From positions 1 to 62,731 of the forward strand of contig JAQBUF010000013.1 in assembly GCA_027623995.1 (NCBI GenBank): a stretch of DNA of 62,731 bases, written 5' to 3'. Both the position numbers and the translations under genes were made by a program. Numbering within the stretch: the stretch's first letter is position 1; each line of letters opens with the position of its first letter. The DNA is from Nitrospirota bacterium. Lineage in GTDB: Bacteria > Nitrospirota > Nitrospiria > Nitrospirales > UBA8639. The notes under the pieces are model-generated. The model saw nothing but the letters and a program-made list of their open reading frames with translations, searched no databases and was not told the DNA's origin. This document shows, piece by piece, positions 1 through 8,415 of this stretch.

Positions 1-66
1 AGTCTTCATAGCCGCTACCATATAGGCAATCCCTCATTTCTGGCAAACCCCAACTGCCGGATTTAG

Positions 67-174
67 GATGATGTGGGCGAGTATTTGGTGGGCTATTACA
101 ATCGGGAACGGGTACACAGTTACAACCATTATGTCACCCCCGAAATGCAAGAGAATCAGTGGCAACCACCCTGA
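67..174 (+). pseudogene. IS3-type transposase, C-terminal remnant
   Basis: A short open stretch reads DDVGEYLVGYYNRERVHSYN and then HYVTPEMQENQWQPP before a stop at 172-174. The YYNRERVHS-YVTP pattern is typical of the last part of IS3-family (rve/DDE) transposases. An in-frame stop at 64-66 and the absence of the catalytic core upstream show that only the tail survives. The rest may lie outside the window or be lost. The family is inferred from this short motif only. Confidence 0.5.
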
Positions 175-195
175 GCCGGGGTCCAATAATACTTG

Positions 196-308
196 ATCCC
201 CACAGTAGGCGGAGGGCCCCCTTGGGGCCGCAGACGGGCAGACATGGTTTTGGGTCCTTTTGCCGAAAAAAAGGACCTCGCCTGCCTGGCGACACCCTGT
301 ATCTAATT
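196..308 (+). repeat. Dispersed hairpin repeat, copy A (partial)
   Basis: This shares its core with copies at 18640-18845 (opposite orientation) and 20165-20368. The shared parts are a GC-rich GGGGCCGC-GACGGGC block, then ATGGTTTTGGGTC, then a hairpin with arms GGTCCTTTT (253-261) and AAAAGGACC (269-277), then a short C-rich tail. Copy A lacks the 5' half seen in the other two. Open frames across it are unlikely to be genes. Confidence 0.7.
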
Positions 309-578
309 ATTCCCCCAACAAACCCATTCATCCAACCGACTATCTGCCAAGAAAACCAACCTGGCTTCCCGATTAAAAATGTCGAGAACGACAGATTTTG
401 GAATTATTGGCCTATACTTTTCACAAATACTTTTTATATTCGAACAATCAGGTGTTCACTTCGCCTGACGCATTGTGTGCAGCAGAGCTACCTTCCAGAA
501 TTTGGCTGCTTTGCGAAGACTGATTAAGCGCAGCGAGTATACGCCAACGCTTTCATGCGCGAACCCTAAGGGTTTTCA
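309..578. other. Intergenic region, no gene recognised
   Basis: AT-rich sequence between the repeat and the ftsK promoter. I see no coding frame with a credible start and ribosome binding site, no tRNA and no strong hairpin. Confidence 0.5.
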
Positions 579-607
579 TTGATTAAGCTCCTTCCCTGTG
601 CTAGGAT
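579..607 (+). promoter_or_regulatory. Putative sigma-70 promoter of ftsK
   Basis: TTGATT (579-584) and TAGGAT (602-607) are separated by 17 bp, and a TGC extended -10 element directly precedes the -10 box. The expected transcription start (about 614-616) coincides with the ftsK ATG at 615, so the mRNA may be leaderless. The promoter at 3694-3722 has the same CCTGTGC spacer end. Confidence 0.5.
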
Positions 608-614
608 TTCTTCT

Positions 615-2945
615 ATGAGTATAATCCCTAGGCCTAGGGGAAAATCCATCAAAAACGAACCGCCTTCCACGTCTTTGGGCCTGAGCCGGGAAATTCTCGG
701 GATAAGTCTTCTGACATTGGGCGTGCTCGTTTTCTTAAGCGTGTGGTCATATTCCGTCCTTGACCATTCCTGGCTGAGTTCCCTGACCGACCAACCGTCG
801 ATCACTGGTATTACACAAAACGTTGTTGGCATCGTGGGGGCCACCATTGCTGGTGGGTTGGTATGGCTCGTGGGGTCGGCGGCTTTGGCTGTTCCAATTT
901 TGATTCTGTTGCAAGGGATCAGGTCATTCCAAGACGAAACCCTTCAAACAAAAATACGAAGCCAACTCGGTGGGTTCTTACTGGTCCTGTGCCTGAGCGC
1001 GCTCTTCCAATTGTATGGACAGATGCCAGCATCCGATATTGGCGGCGGTGCATGGGGGGAATGGAGTGGGGCGCTGCTGGCTCCCCTCTTTGGAGAAATC
1101 GGCACGACTATTTTACTCGCCTCGGTGCTTTTGGTGTCCGTGTTATTGATTGCGCCATTTTCCGTGGCGACTGCCTGTGGAAATATTCCTGAGGCTTTTC
1201 GGTCTCTTCGAGATCGCACACCCCGGCTGTCTTTTGGTTGGTTGGCTTTTCCAAAAAAGATTCGACTTCCCAAGGCCAACAAACCACTGAAGATCAATCG
1301 AGATTTGGCGATCCGAGAAAGTGCCCTTTCAATCTCACGAAAGGAAGACTTTCTCTCAGACCCTGATTTTCTTGAGGATGATGAAGACTTGGACATGGGC
1401 CAGCCTGACGAGGTCCAACCCGTTCGGCGACCCAAAGGGGTCAATCGAAAAGTGCCTGAGGGCTACAACTTGCCAGACCCTATGGCACTTCTTGAGGCCC
1501 CTCCGGTTTCGAAATCACAGCAGACTGATGACATATTAGAATCCCAATCACGAGTGCTGACCGGAGCTTTTCAGAATTTCGGCATTGCCGGGAAAGTCAC
1601 GGAAGTGCATCCAGGTCCAGTGATCACGATGTATGAATTTGAACCAGGACCGGGGATTAAGGTCGCGCGCATTGTCAATTTGGCTCATGATTTAGCGATG
1701 GCGCTCAAAGCGACCCGCGTACGCATCGTCGCTCCGCTGCCTGGAAAATCGACGGTGGGGATTGAAGTCCCGAACCCCGTCAGAGAAATGGTCACGTTCC
1801 GAGAAGTCTTGACCAGCGATGTTTATACGCGGTCACGGTCGAAGCTTACCATGGCGTTGGGAAAGGATATCTTTGGTCGTCCCTTTGTAGCGGATCTCCA
1901 AACCATGCCGCATCTGTTAGTGGCGGGTGCAACGGGGGCTGGGAAGAGTGTTGGTCTCAATAGCATGTTATTGAGCCTGTTATTCTCTGCGCATCCTGAT
2001 GAGGTGAAGCTTCTGCTCATTGATCCCAAGGTATTGGAGCTTCAAGTATACGATGGAATTCCGCATTTGTTACGCCCTGCCTTAACCGATCCAAAATCTG
2101 CGGCGCGAGGCTTAAGTTGGGTGTTGCAGGAAATGGAACGCCGCTATCGGTTACTTGCGGAGCATGGAGTTCGGAATATTCAATCATATAACACCAAGGT
2201 GACTGCGGCTGCCGAGAACCAAGCGACTCCTCCCTCCCAAGCGAATTTGCCAGTTGATGAGGACTTAGATGAGGAACTCATTCCGGAGCCCCTTCCCTAC
2301 ATTGTGGTGGTCATTGATGAGTTTGCCGATTTAATGATGGTGGCGCCCAAAGAGATCGAAGAAAAGATTGCTCGTTTGGCACAAATGGCACGGGCGTCCG
2401 GTATTCATTTGATCCTTGCCACGCAACGGCCTTCGGTCGATGTGGTGACTGGACTGATCAAAGCCAATTTTCCAGCACGAATTGCTTTCCAAGTGTCTTC
2501 CAAAACAGATTCACGCACCATCCTTGATGCGAATGGAGCCGAAGCGCTGCTTGGGTTGGGAGACATGCTGTATTTGGCACCGGGCACTGGCCGGTTGGTA
2601 CGGCTTCATGGATCCTATGTGTCAGATGAGGATGTGCGACGTGTGGTAGAATACGTCAAAGCTCAGGCTGGTCCAGACTATAGTGATGACGCCCCTTTCA
2701 AAAATGTCGCGGAGCTTGAAGAAGACGTTGAGCGAGACGAGGTCTATGAGCAAGCTCGAGAAGTGGTTTTGACCTCGGGCCAAGCCTCGGCTTCGCTGAT
2801 TCAACGGCGATTACGGGTTGGGTATCCACGAGCAGCACGAATGATCGAACAAATGGAAGAAGAAGGGCTGGTCAGTGCTCCAGGCCGTGATGGGCGGCGC
2901 GAAATCCTTGGGCCACGACCCATGATGCAAGAACGGGCGGGATGA
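615..2945 (+). CDS. ftsK: DNA translocase FtsK
   Basis: This is the septum-located DNA pump that clears and aligns chromosome termini for XerCD recombination during division. The 776-residue product has about four N-terminal membrane helices (residues 20-180), a short linker, and the motor with Walker A GATGAGKS (about 437-445) and Walker B VVVIDEFADLM (about 560-572). A C-terminal winged-helix gamma domain (about 711-770) ends in RRLRVGYPRAARMIEQME. The ATG at 615 is preferred over an upstream TTG at 579, because the TTG lies inside the likely -35 box. There is no Shine-Dalgarno sequence before 615, consistent with a leaderless mRNA. The stop overlaps the lolA start (ATGA). The linker is short compared with the E. 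coli protein and resembles SpoIIIE/FtsK of moderate size. Confidence 0.95.
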   Translation: MSIIPRPRGKSIKNEPPSTSLGLSREILGISLLTLGVLVFLSVWSYSVLDHSWLSSLTDQPSITGITQNVVGIVGATIAGGLVWLVGSAALAVPILILLQGIRSFQDETLQTKIRSQLGGFLLVLCLSALFQLYGQMPASDIGGGAWGEWSGALLAPLFGEIGTTILLASVLLVSVLLIAPFSVATACGNIPEAFRSLRDRTPRLSFGWLAFPKKIRLPKANKPLKINRDLAIRESALSISRKEDFLSDPDFLEDDEDLDMGQPDEVQPVRRPKGVNRKVPEGYNLPDPMALLEAPPVSKSQQTDDILESQSRVLTGAFQNFGIAGKVTEVHPGPVITMYEFEPGPGIKVARIVNLAHDLAMALKATRVRIVAPLPGKSTVGIEVPNPVREMVTFREVLTSDVYTRSRSKLTMALGKDIFGRPFVADLQTMPHLLVAGATGAGKSVGLNSMLLSLLFSAHPDEVKLLLIDPKVLELQVYDGIPHLLRPALTDPKSAARGLSWVLQEMERRYRLLAEHGVRNIQSYNTKVTAAAENQATPPSQANLPVDEDLDEELIPEPLPYIVVVIDEFADLMMVAPKEIEEKIARLAQMARASGIHLILATQRPSVDVVTGLIKANFPARIAFQVSSKTDSRTILDANGAEALLGLGDMLYLAPGTGRLVRLHGSYVSDEDVRRVVEYVKAQAGPDYSDDAPFKNVAELEEDVERDEVYEQAREVVLTSGQASASLIQRRLRVGYPRAARMIEQMEEEGLVSAPGRDGRREILGPRPMMQERAG

Positions 2946-3634
2946 AACGTTTAATCGCGAGTGTGCTGATAGGGCTGTCTTTCCTTTCCTCCCCAGCTCT
3001 TGGGAAAGAAAATGTCGAAGATCAAGTCCGTGCTTTGGTGAAGCAGGTGGATTCTCGCTATGCCTCGACCAAGGACTTTCAAGCGGATTTTATCCAAGAA
3101 ACTCAGATCGAGGGGTTTGATACACCCTTTCAGTCTTCAGGCAAAGTCTTTATTAAAAAACCTGGCTATTTGCGATGGGATTATATTGAGCCCACAGTTG
3201 AACATATTTATGTTCATGATGATCAATTGGAGATGTATGTGCCCAAGCATAATCAAATATTGAAGGGCAATCTCACCATGATGGTGGCGACGAAAGCCCC
3301 CTTGCATTTGCTCCAGGGCGCAGGAAAACTCACCGAGCATTTTGAGGTGCGGCCCACAGATAATGGTCGCACTGGAGAGGGAGGATTACCCCTGTTGACG
3401 TTGATTCCCAAAAATCATGGGCAAGCAGGATCGCCCTCCGTGACTCGAATAGTTTCGGAAATTCAGCCAGGTACCTATTTTATTCGGTCGCTGGCTTTAC
3501 ATGAGATCAGTGGAAATATTTCGACTTTTCGGTTCAGCAATATCAAGGCCAATGAAGGAATCGACGATACAGTCTTTACCTTGGATCCACCTGCGGGAGT
3601 GGTGATTGTGGAGGATGTCCTTCCTCAGAGCTGA
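2942..3634 (+). CDS. lolA: Outer-membrane lipoprotein carrier LolA
   Basis: A periplasmic chaperone that takes lipoproteins from the LolCDE complex to the outer membrane. The 230-residue product starts with a clear signal peptide (MKRLIASVLIGLSFLSSPALG). It then has the LolA pattern: F-QADFIQET, SGKVFIKKPGYLRWDY, and a C-terminal FTLDPPAGVVIVE, the usual end of the beta-barrel-like fold. It overlaps ftsK by 4 bases and is probably translationally coupled to it, as in many bacteria. Its presence supports a diderm envelope. Confidence 0.9.
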   Translation: MKRLIASVLIGLSFLSSPALGKENVEDQVRALVKQVDSRYASTKDFQADFIQETQIEGFDTPFQSSGKVFIKKPGYLRWDYIEPTVEHIYVHDDQLEMYVPKHNQILKGNLTMMVATKAPLHLLQGAGKLTEHFEVRPTDNGRTGEGGLPLLTLIPKNHGQAGSPSVTRIVSEIQPGTYFIRSLALHEISGNISTFRFSNIKANEGIDDTVFTLDPPAGVVIVEDVLPQS

Positions 3635-3693
3635 TGTGGGCTCACAAATTCGTTCCTCCTGCATGGTTATTTCCGTGGAGATCCTCAAAACTT

Positions 3694-3722
3694 TTGGTCA
3701 AATTTACACCCTGTGCTATATT
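3694..3722 (+). promoter_or_regulatory. Putative promoter of the membrane-tethered receiver gene
   Basis: TTGGTC (3694-3699), 17-bp spacer ending in CCTGTGC, TATATT (3717-3722). The TGC before the -10 makes it an extended -10 promoter. Transcription would start about 50 bases before the GTG start codon at 3780. Confidence 0.45.
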
Positions 3723-3779
3723 CGGCTCGGCTTGATCCGCTGATTCGTCATATCGCTAAAAATGAAGGAGTAAGAAGCT

Positions 3780-4253
3780 GTGGCAGGACGCATGCTCGTA
3801 GTCGATGATGATGAAGGAGTTCGTGATGCCCTCACCCAGTTTTTAAAAACTCTAGATTTTGAGGTGGTCACCGCAGAGGATGGAGAAGACGCCCTCAATA
3901 AATATCAAAAGGGAAATTTTGATATCATCCTGGCCGACTTGATGATGCCCAATCTTGATGGGATGGGGCTACTGAAGCGCATTCGTGAGGTCGATGAGGA
4001 TGTGATTTTTCTCATGATTACTGGGCATCCCTCAATCGGATCCGCAGTGGAATCCATTAATTGTGGTGCGGAAGACTATATTACCAAGCCGTTTCATTTA
4101 GAGGATGTAAGACTGAGAATTGAGAAAGCTCTTGAAAAGCGGTCTCTGAAAGGTCGATTGAAGACAGCGCAGGGCTTGGCCTGGGGGCTGATGTTATCGG
4201 TTCCCTTGTGGCTCCTCCTCGGGATTATTTTAGTGATTTTGATCAAAGGTTAG
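3780..4253 (+). CDS. CheY-like receiver with C-terminal membrane helix
   Basis: The 157-residue product has a complete receiver domain: acidic cluster DDDE (residues 8-11), phospho-acceptor Asp in ADLMMPN (D53), Thr in MITGHPS and Lys in TKPF. In place of a DNA-binding or enzymatic output it ends in one hydrophobic helix (about 132-155, GLAWGLMLSVPLWLLLGIIL). The GTG start follows GAAGGAG at good spacing. No histidine kinase lies nearby. Inferred role: a membrane-bound phospho-sink or adaptor that presents a receiver at the inner membrane. The partner is unknown. Confidence 0.8.
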   Translation: MAGRMLVVDDDEGVRDALTQFLKTLDFEVVTAEDGEDALNKYQKGNFDIILADLMMPNLDGMGLLKRIREVDEDVIFLMITGHPSIGSAVESINCGAEDYITKPFHLEDVRLRIEKALEKRSLKGRLKTAQGLAWGLMLSVPLWLLLGIILVILIKG

Positions 4254-4373
4254 TGGCTTTCCTAGTGTTCCCGCCTGTGGTTGCCTGACCTTCTCTTCTT
4301 GTTCACCATGGCCTCTTCCACGAAGCCAAACTTTTAATGTCCCCCAAGGTCTTGCATCGTTTCTTTTATTGCT

Positions 4374-4964
4374 ATGAGCACCCGTCAGCACACGACTGTT
4401 CATTGTAGGCTCTCCAGCCTTGCCCTCGTTTTGATGTTTGGGCTGGTTTGTTCCATCACGATGGGCCAAAACGCTGCGTTGGCCTTGACTGGTGATCTCA
4501 CGAACGATCCCGCCGATATTGTAAAAAAATACCTTTCCCTGGATAAACGGGGCGTTCGGCTAGAGGCGCTTTCCTATGAATCCGTGAGACCCTATGTTGC
4601 CTGGGAGGAAGAGCCGTCCTGGGGGCAGGTCGTGATCATTGGCGATTATGTTGTGAGCGATGATGTCGAAGAATGGGAGATCATCAGTAGTACGGAAGCA
4701 GTCATTCCCGTGACGTTTCAAATCCTGGGGGTGATGCATTGGGAAGCCGCCACCTTTCTCCCTGAGCGACGGGAGGAAACGCTCTTGTTCCGTGTCCGAG
4801 CCGTGTTAAATCACTGGCGTATCATTGCTCCGATGTTCCCGCCTCACGTTGGAAGAAAACGACTGATGGATTTTGTCCGTGCGGCGATGCTTCAGGAAAC
4901 CGACGAGGAGCGAAAAGAAGAGTTGCAGCGCCTTCGTACAGCAATAGGAAATTCAAAATCATGA
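4374..4964 (+). CDS. Exported protein of unknown function
   Basis: A 196-residue product with an N-terminal signal sequence (hydrophobic LALVLMFGLVCSITMG, about residues 16-36). A mixed region follows containing DPADIVKKYLSLDKRGVRL, and then a predicted beta-rich part (VIIGDYVVSDDVEEWEI, VIPVTFQILGVM) that resembles small periplasmic domains of the NTF2/SnoaL-like type. I do not recognise the family. A basic, charged tail (RKEELQRLRTAIG) ends the protein. The stop overlaps the next start (ATGA), so it is coupled to the phosphatase gene. The ribosome binding site before 4374 is weak. Confidence 0.7.
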   Translation: MSTRQHTTVHCRLSSLALVLMFGLVCSITMGQNAALALTGDLTNDPADIVKKYLSLDKRGVRLEALSYESVRPYVAWEEEPSWGQVVIIGDYVVSDDVEEWEIISSTEAVIPVTFQILGVMHWEAATFLPERREETLLFRVRAVLNHWRIIAPMFPPHVGRKRLMDFVRAAMLQETDEERKEELQRLRTAIGNSKS

Positions 4965-5626
4965 AATTAAATACTAGAAATTCACATTTCGAATTAGTCA
5001 TCTTTGATTTTGACGGAACATTGATCGATTCGAAATACGACATTGCGACGTCGGTCAATTTAACCTTACAAGATATGGATCTGCCGACGCGGTCTCATGA
5101 GGAAATTTTTAGTTTTGTCGGGGATGGCGTGAAAAGTCTGCTTCGCTTGTCGGCAGGTGAGGGGAACCAAGCACGATACGAAGAAGCGTTAGTCATTTTT
5201 CGAGAACATTATCTGGCCCATTGTCTGGATTCCACAAAATATTATGACGGCCTTGATTCTGTGTTCCAGATGTTACAGGGCAAAGCTAAAGCTTTGGCCA
5301 CGAATAAGTCCTTGGAATACACGCTCAGGATCGTGGAAGGTCTTGGCGTTCGCGACACCTTTTCTGCTATTGAATGTCCAAACGATCAGTCCGATCTCAA
5401 ACCCGACCCAGGTATGCTTTTCCGTATTCTTGACCAAATGGGAGTGGCTCCAGAGAACGCCGTGCTTGTGGGAGATAGCACCAATGATGTCCGAGCTGCA
5501 CAAGCTGCTGGTATGGCCGCTTGCGCCGTAGGCTACGGATATGGAAATCGAGAAAAAGTTTTGGCCCTTACCCCAGACTTCTATTGCGAGACGCCGGCGG
5601 ATTTATTGGCGGTGTTTTCGAAATAG
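4961..5626 (+). CDS. HAD-family phosphatase, phosphoglycolate phosphatase-like
   Basis: The 221-residue product has HAD motif I FDFDGTLIDSK near the start, the helical cap, Lys in LATNKSLEYTL, and motif III LKPDPGMLF followed by GDSTNDVRAAQAAG. This arrangement is that of Gph/PGP enzymes, which remove 2-phosphoglycolate formed by RubisCO or DNA repair. The substrate cannot be fixed from sequence alone, and pyrophosphatase (PpaX-like) or other small phosphoesters are possible. It is translationally coupled to the upstream exported protein gene. Confidence 0.8.
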   Translation: MKLNTRNSHFELVIFDFDGTLIDSKYDIATSVNLTLQDMDLPTRSHEEIFSFVGDGVKSLLRLSAGEGNQARYEEALVIFREHYLAHCLDSTKYYDGLDSVFQMLQGKAKALATNKSLEYTLRIVEGLGVRDTFSAIECPNDQSDLKPDPGMLFRILDQMGVAPENAVLVGDSTNDVRAAQAAGMAACAVGYGYGNREKVLALTPDFYCETPADLLAVFSK

Positions 5627-5712
5627 TAGACTTTGGCCAGAAATTCCTACATAGTTTTTTCCTAGCCTCACCACTGTATCCATTCCAGTAGATATCCATG
5701 GTTGTTTTTTAG

Positions 5713-5812
5713 GGTTCACAGGGAACAAGGTCATACCTTGAACGCAACCCACCAGATGACCCTCTTGGATAATACCCTAGAGCAATCTCCGATAGGCGAG
5801 TAATGTCGAACC
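5713..5812 (+). ncRNA. Candidate c-di-GMP-I (GEMM) riboswitch
   Basis: The 400-base leader of the chemoreceptor gene holds a roughly 100-nt fold. GGTTC (5713-5717) pairs with GAACC (5808-5812) and closes two hairpins. The first starts CACAGGG, has stem CAAGG/CCTTG (5726-5730/5736-5740), and returns with the GEMM-like ACGCAACCC, where GGG 5721-5723 pairs with CCC 5748-5750. The second ends in GATA/TGTC (5791-5794/5804-5807) around GGCGAG. Known GEMM-I aptamers carry CACAGGGCAAACC and GGGACGCAAAGCC. This copy deviates (AA for CAAA, a five-base loop instead of a GNRA tetraloop). GEMM-I often controls chemotaxis genes, which fits the context. Confidence 0.45.
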
Positions 5813-6040
5813 TGTACCTATTGGTCGTAACTATTAAGGGGAGACCAGAAAATTCCGAATGAGTGTACAACGACTTCAAACGGCATGGTTTTTTATGGTA
5901 AGTCCAGTTTCTCTTGTCGGGAAGATATTCCAAGGTTCTTCAAGGCGAAGATGCAGAAAGGTTGATTTTTCAGCCAAGGCAAGTACTTCTGCGTGTGTAA
6001 CTATTCAAAAGCTTCGCATTGATTGCTTGGAGGAGGAAGT

Positions 6041-7222
6041 ATGTCATTTCATCAATTAAGAATTGGCGCTAAGATTGGATTGGTTCTCGGAGCCATTGCG
6101 CTCATTCAGTCTGCTATCCAATTGTATGTGGTGGTCGGGTCTGATCAAAATTGGCTGCATTCTTTCGGACATTTACTTGCGGTCATCATCACTACATTAG
6201 TGATGGTCCAATGGCTCGTGCATAAAATGGTGATTGTCCCGCTGAAAAAATTGACGACAATTATAGAAGATATTGCACAAGGGGACGGGGATCTGACTAA
6301 ACGCGTTCCGGTCACTGAACTAGATGAAATTGGCCAACTAGGGATATTGTTTAATCAATTTATCGATAAAATGCAGTTATCAATTAAAAAAGTTGGCGAA
6401 GTCACCAGCCGAGTCGCTATTGATGCTCAAGAAATGTCGTCTACGGCAGATGAAATTGCGAGGGGTGCTGATACCCAAAAAGTGAAAATGACCCAATCAG
6501 CGTCATCGGTTGAAGAAATGTCGATGACGGCTGGCGAGGTGGCCCGAAACTCCCAAGAGGCCTCGGGTATTGCGCAAGAGGCATCGAGTACCGCTCAAGA
6601 GGGACAGCGAGTGGTGGCGGAAGCGGTGGCGAGCATGCAACTCGTGGCAGAAGCTGTGGGCCAATCTTCTACCGTCATTGCGGCATTGGGACGGTCTTCT
6701 GATCAAATTGGTGAAATCGTGGGTACGATTGAAGATATTGCCGATCAAACGAACTTGCTGGCCCTGAATGCAGCCATTGAAGCAGCGCGGGCCGGGGAGC
6801 AAGGCCGAGGATTTGCGGTGGTGGCCGACGAAGTGAGGAAATTAGCCGAACGGACCACAAAGGCTACGAAAGAAATTGCTCAAATGATTCGGCAGATCCA
6901 AGCAGACACCAAAATCGCCGTGACGTCTATGGAAGAAGGGACGGAACGGGTGGGGAATGGCGTCATGTTGGCGAATGAAACCAGCGATGCCTTAACTCGT
7001 ATTCAGAGTCTCGTGATGCAAACAGCTGGAATGATCCAACAAATTGCCGCCGCAGCTGAAGAGCAGTCCACCACAACTTATCAAATTGCCAAAGACCTTG
7101 AAGCCGTGACTCAAGTTGGGGAAGAAACGAGCGGAGGCGCAGAAGAGTCAGCCAGACGAAGTCATGAATTACGAGGTTTGGCCGGTGAACTCCAACAAAT
7201 ACTCGAAACCTTCAAAGTCTAA
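6041..7222 (+). CDS. Methyl-accepting chemotaxis protein without a sensor domain
   Basis: A chemoreceptor that controls CheA through its cytoplasmic hairpin. The ATG at 6041 follows GGAGGAGG and is preferred over a TTG at 6023. The 393-residue product has two membrane helices (about residues 11-30 and 42-64) joined by only about a dozen residues, so there is no periplasmic ligand domain. A HAMP domain follows (about 64-116), then the methyl-accepting/signalling coiled coil with the hallmark tip [19 protein letters not shown] and [18 protein letters not shown]. It lacks a C-terminal CheR-docking pentapeptide. The input must come from the membrane or another protein. No che genes lie nearby. 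A candidate c-di-GMP riboswitch precedes it. Confidence 0.9.
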   Translation: MSFHQLRIGAKIGLVLGAIALIQSAIQLYVVVGSDQNWLHSFGHLLAVIITTLVMVQWLVHKMVIVPLKKLTTIIEDIAQGDGDLTKRVPVTELDEIGQLGILFNQFIDKMQLSIKKVGEVTSRVAIDAQEMSSTADEIARGADTQKVKMTQSASSVEEMSMTAGEVARNSQEASGIAQEASSTAQEGQRVVAEAVASMQLVAEAVGQSSTVIAALGRSSDQIGEIVGTIEDIADQTNLLALNAAIEAARAGEQGRGFAVVADEVRKLAERTTKATKEIAQMIRQIQADTKIAVTSMEEGTERVGNGVMLANETSDALTRIQSLVMQTAGMIQQIAAAAEEQSTTTYQIAKDLEAVTQVGEETSGGAEESARRSHELRGLAGELQQILETFKV

Positions 7223-7468
7223 CTACGGTTAGCGCGATAGAGTCTGCAACCGCTATTCTTTAAAGCAATCTTTTTACAATTCCTGCAACTTCAGCGAGGT
7301 CCAGATATTTGGCTATCAAGGATGGATAGTCCAATGTCTGGATATCCCCTGGAATTCTCAATCCTCTGTAACGTCCTTCTTCTTCTAAAGACTTTCTCAT
7401 AGCGAGTATAAAATTTGGTAAAATATCGTAGGGAGAGGTTTCTTTCCTCGAGAGAAAAGGAGGGTGAT

Positions 7469-7969
7469 ATGGATATGAAAAGACGGGCCTTGTTGGGCGT
7501 GGGAACTTTAATGGGCATTGGTGTCGTGGCGAAAGCGTTAGGACTCGGCCAGGTCCTCGCCCAAGAAAAGCCGATGCAGTTCGAGTGGAATAAGACTGAT
7601 GAAGAATGGAAAGCGATTCTGACCCAGGACCAATACTACGTGCTTCGGAAGGAAGGGACTGAGCGGCCCTTTACCAATCCCTATCATAATAGTAAAGCGG
7701 AGGGGGTCTATCACTGCGCCGGTTGCGATCTTCCCCTGTTCTCATCAGAAAAGAAGTTTGATAGTCAAACAGGATGGCCAAGCTTTTGGGAGCCTATTTC
7801 TCCAAAAGTGGTAGGGACGAAGACGGATTGGAAGCTTCTTTATCCACGCACCGAAGTGCATTGCATGCGGTGTGGAGGGCATCAAGGTCACATTTTCGAT
7901 GACGGCCCACCACCGACTGGTCTGCGGTATTGCATCAATTCAGCAGCGTTGGTGTTTCACTCTGCCTAG
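7469..7969 (+). CDS. msrB: Peptide-methionine (R)-S-oxide reductase, exported
   Basis: Reduces methionine-R-sulfoxide in damaged proteins. The ATG at 7469 follows AGGAGGG. The 166-residue product begins with a KRRALLGVG hydrophobic leader ending near LAQEK, which looks like a twin-arginine or membrane-anchor signal, so the enzyme is probably periplasmic. The MsrB core shows both zinc-binding CxxC pairs (CAGC, CMRC), [11 protein letters not shown] and the catalytic RYCINSAAL near the C-terminus. An intrinsic terminator follows at 8051-8099. Confidence 0.9.
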   Translation: MDMKRRALLGVGTLMGIGVVAKALGLGQVLAQEKPMQFEWNKTDEEWKAILTQDQYYVLRKEGTERPFTNPYHNSKAEGVYHCAGCDLPLFSSEKKFDSQTGWPSFWEPISPKVVGTKTDWKLLYPRTEVHCMRCGGHQGHIFDDGPPPTGLRYCINSAALVFHSA

Positions 7970-8050
7970 AGCGGGGAAATTTCTGTGGTATTCCTACGTA
8001 ATGGCAGGAAATAGTAGATTGGATTCCATGCAGGTGGGAGAGGAAATAGA

Positions 8051-8099
8051 AGCCGTCTGTTCTTGTCAACTGGCTACCAAGAATTTAGACGGCTTTTTT
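8051..8099 (+). terminator. Intrinsic terminator after msrB
   Basis: Perfect 8-bp arms AGCCGTCT (8051-8058) and AGACGGCT (8087-8094) are followed by a run of T. The 3' arm and T-run lie inside the last codons of the convergent rpmB gene, so one sequence serves as a terminator on one strand and as coding sequence on the other. Confidence 0.65.
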
Positions 8100-8276
8100 C
8101 ACAAGGCCAGACCGCAAACATCGGGTACACACTTTGATTCGCTGGGCGGCACCATTGATGAGCGCTCGGACGGACTGAATATTTGGGCGAAACACCCGTT
8201 TGGTTTTATTGTTGGCATGACTGACATTGTTCCCAGCCATTCTGTTTTTTCCGCAAATCGAACATGAAAACGCCAT
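8085..8276 (-). CDS. rpmB: 50S ribosomal protein L28
   Basis: The 63-residue product begins [20 protein letters not shown] and continues with the L28 core ([23 protein letters not shown]). Two CxxC pairs (CSIC, CTRC) make this the zinc-binding type. The ATG at 8276 follows GGGAGGAGAGATC. Longer upstream reading is not needed. It is convergent with msrB and divergent from recG. Confidence 0.93.
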   Translation of the reverse strand: MAFSCSICGKNRMAGNNVSHANNKTKRVFRPNIQSVRALINGAAQRIKVCTRCLRSGLVKKAV

Positions 8277-8415
8277 TGATCTCTCCTCCCTCACATGATT
8301 GTACACGGCAACCACTCTTGTTACCATACCCCCAGTCTTTCTGACAACCCTTACCTAGCATAATCTTTGTACTATTTGGCCTGGAAGAGGTCTACACAGT
8401 ATAACTTCTCTGGAT

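Noticed and set aside
1-63. Upstream continuation of the IS3-type transposase
   Set aside because: The frame has a stop at 64-66, and the first 60 bases give no recognisable transposase motif in any frame, so I did not extend the remnant.
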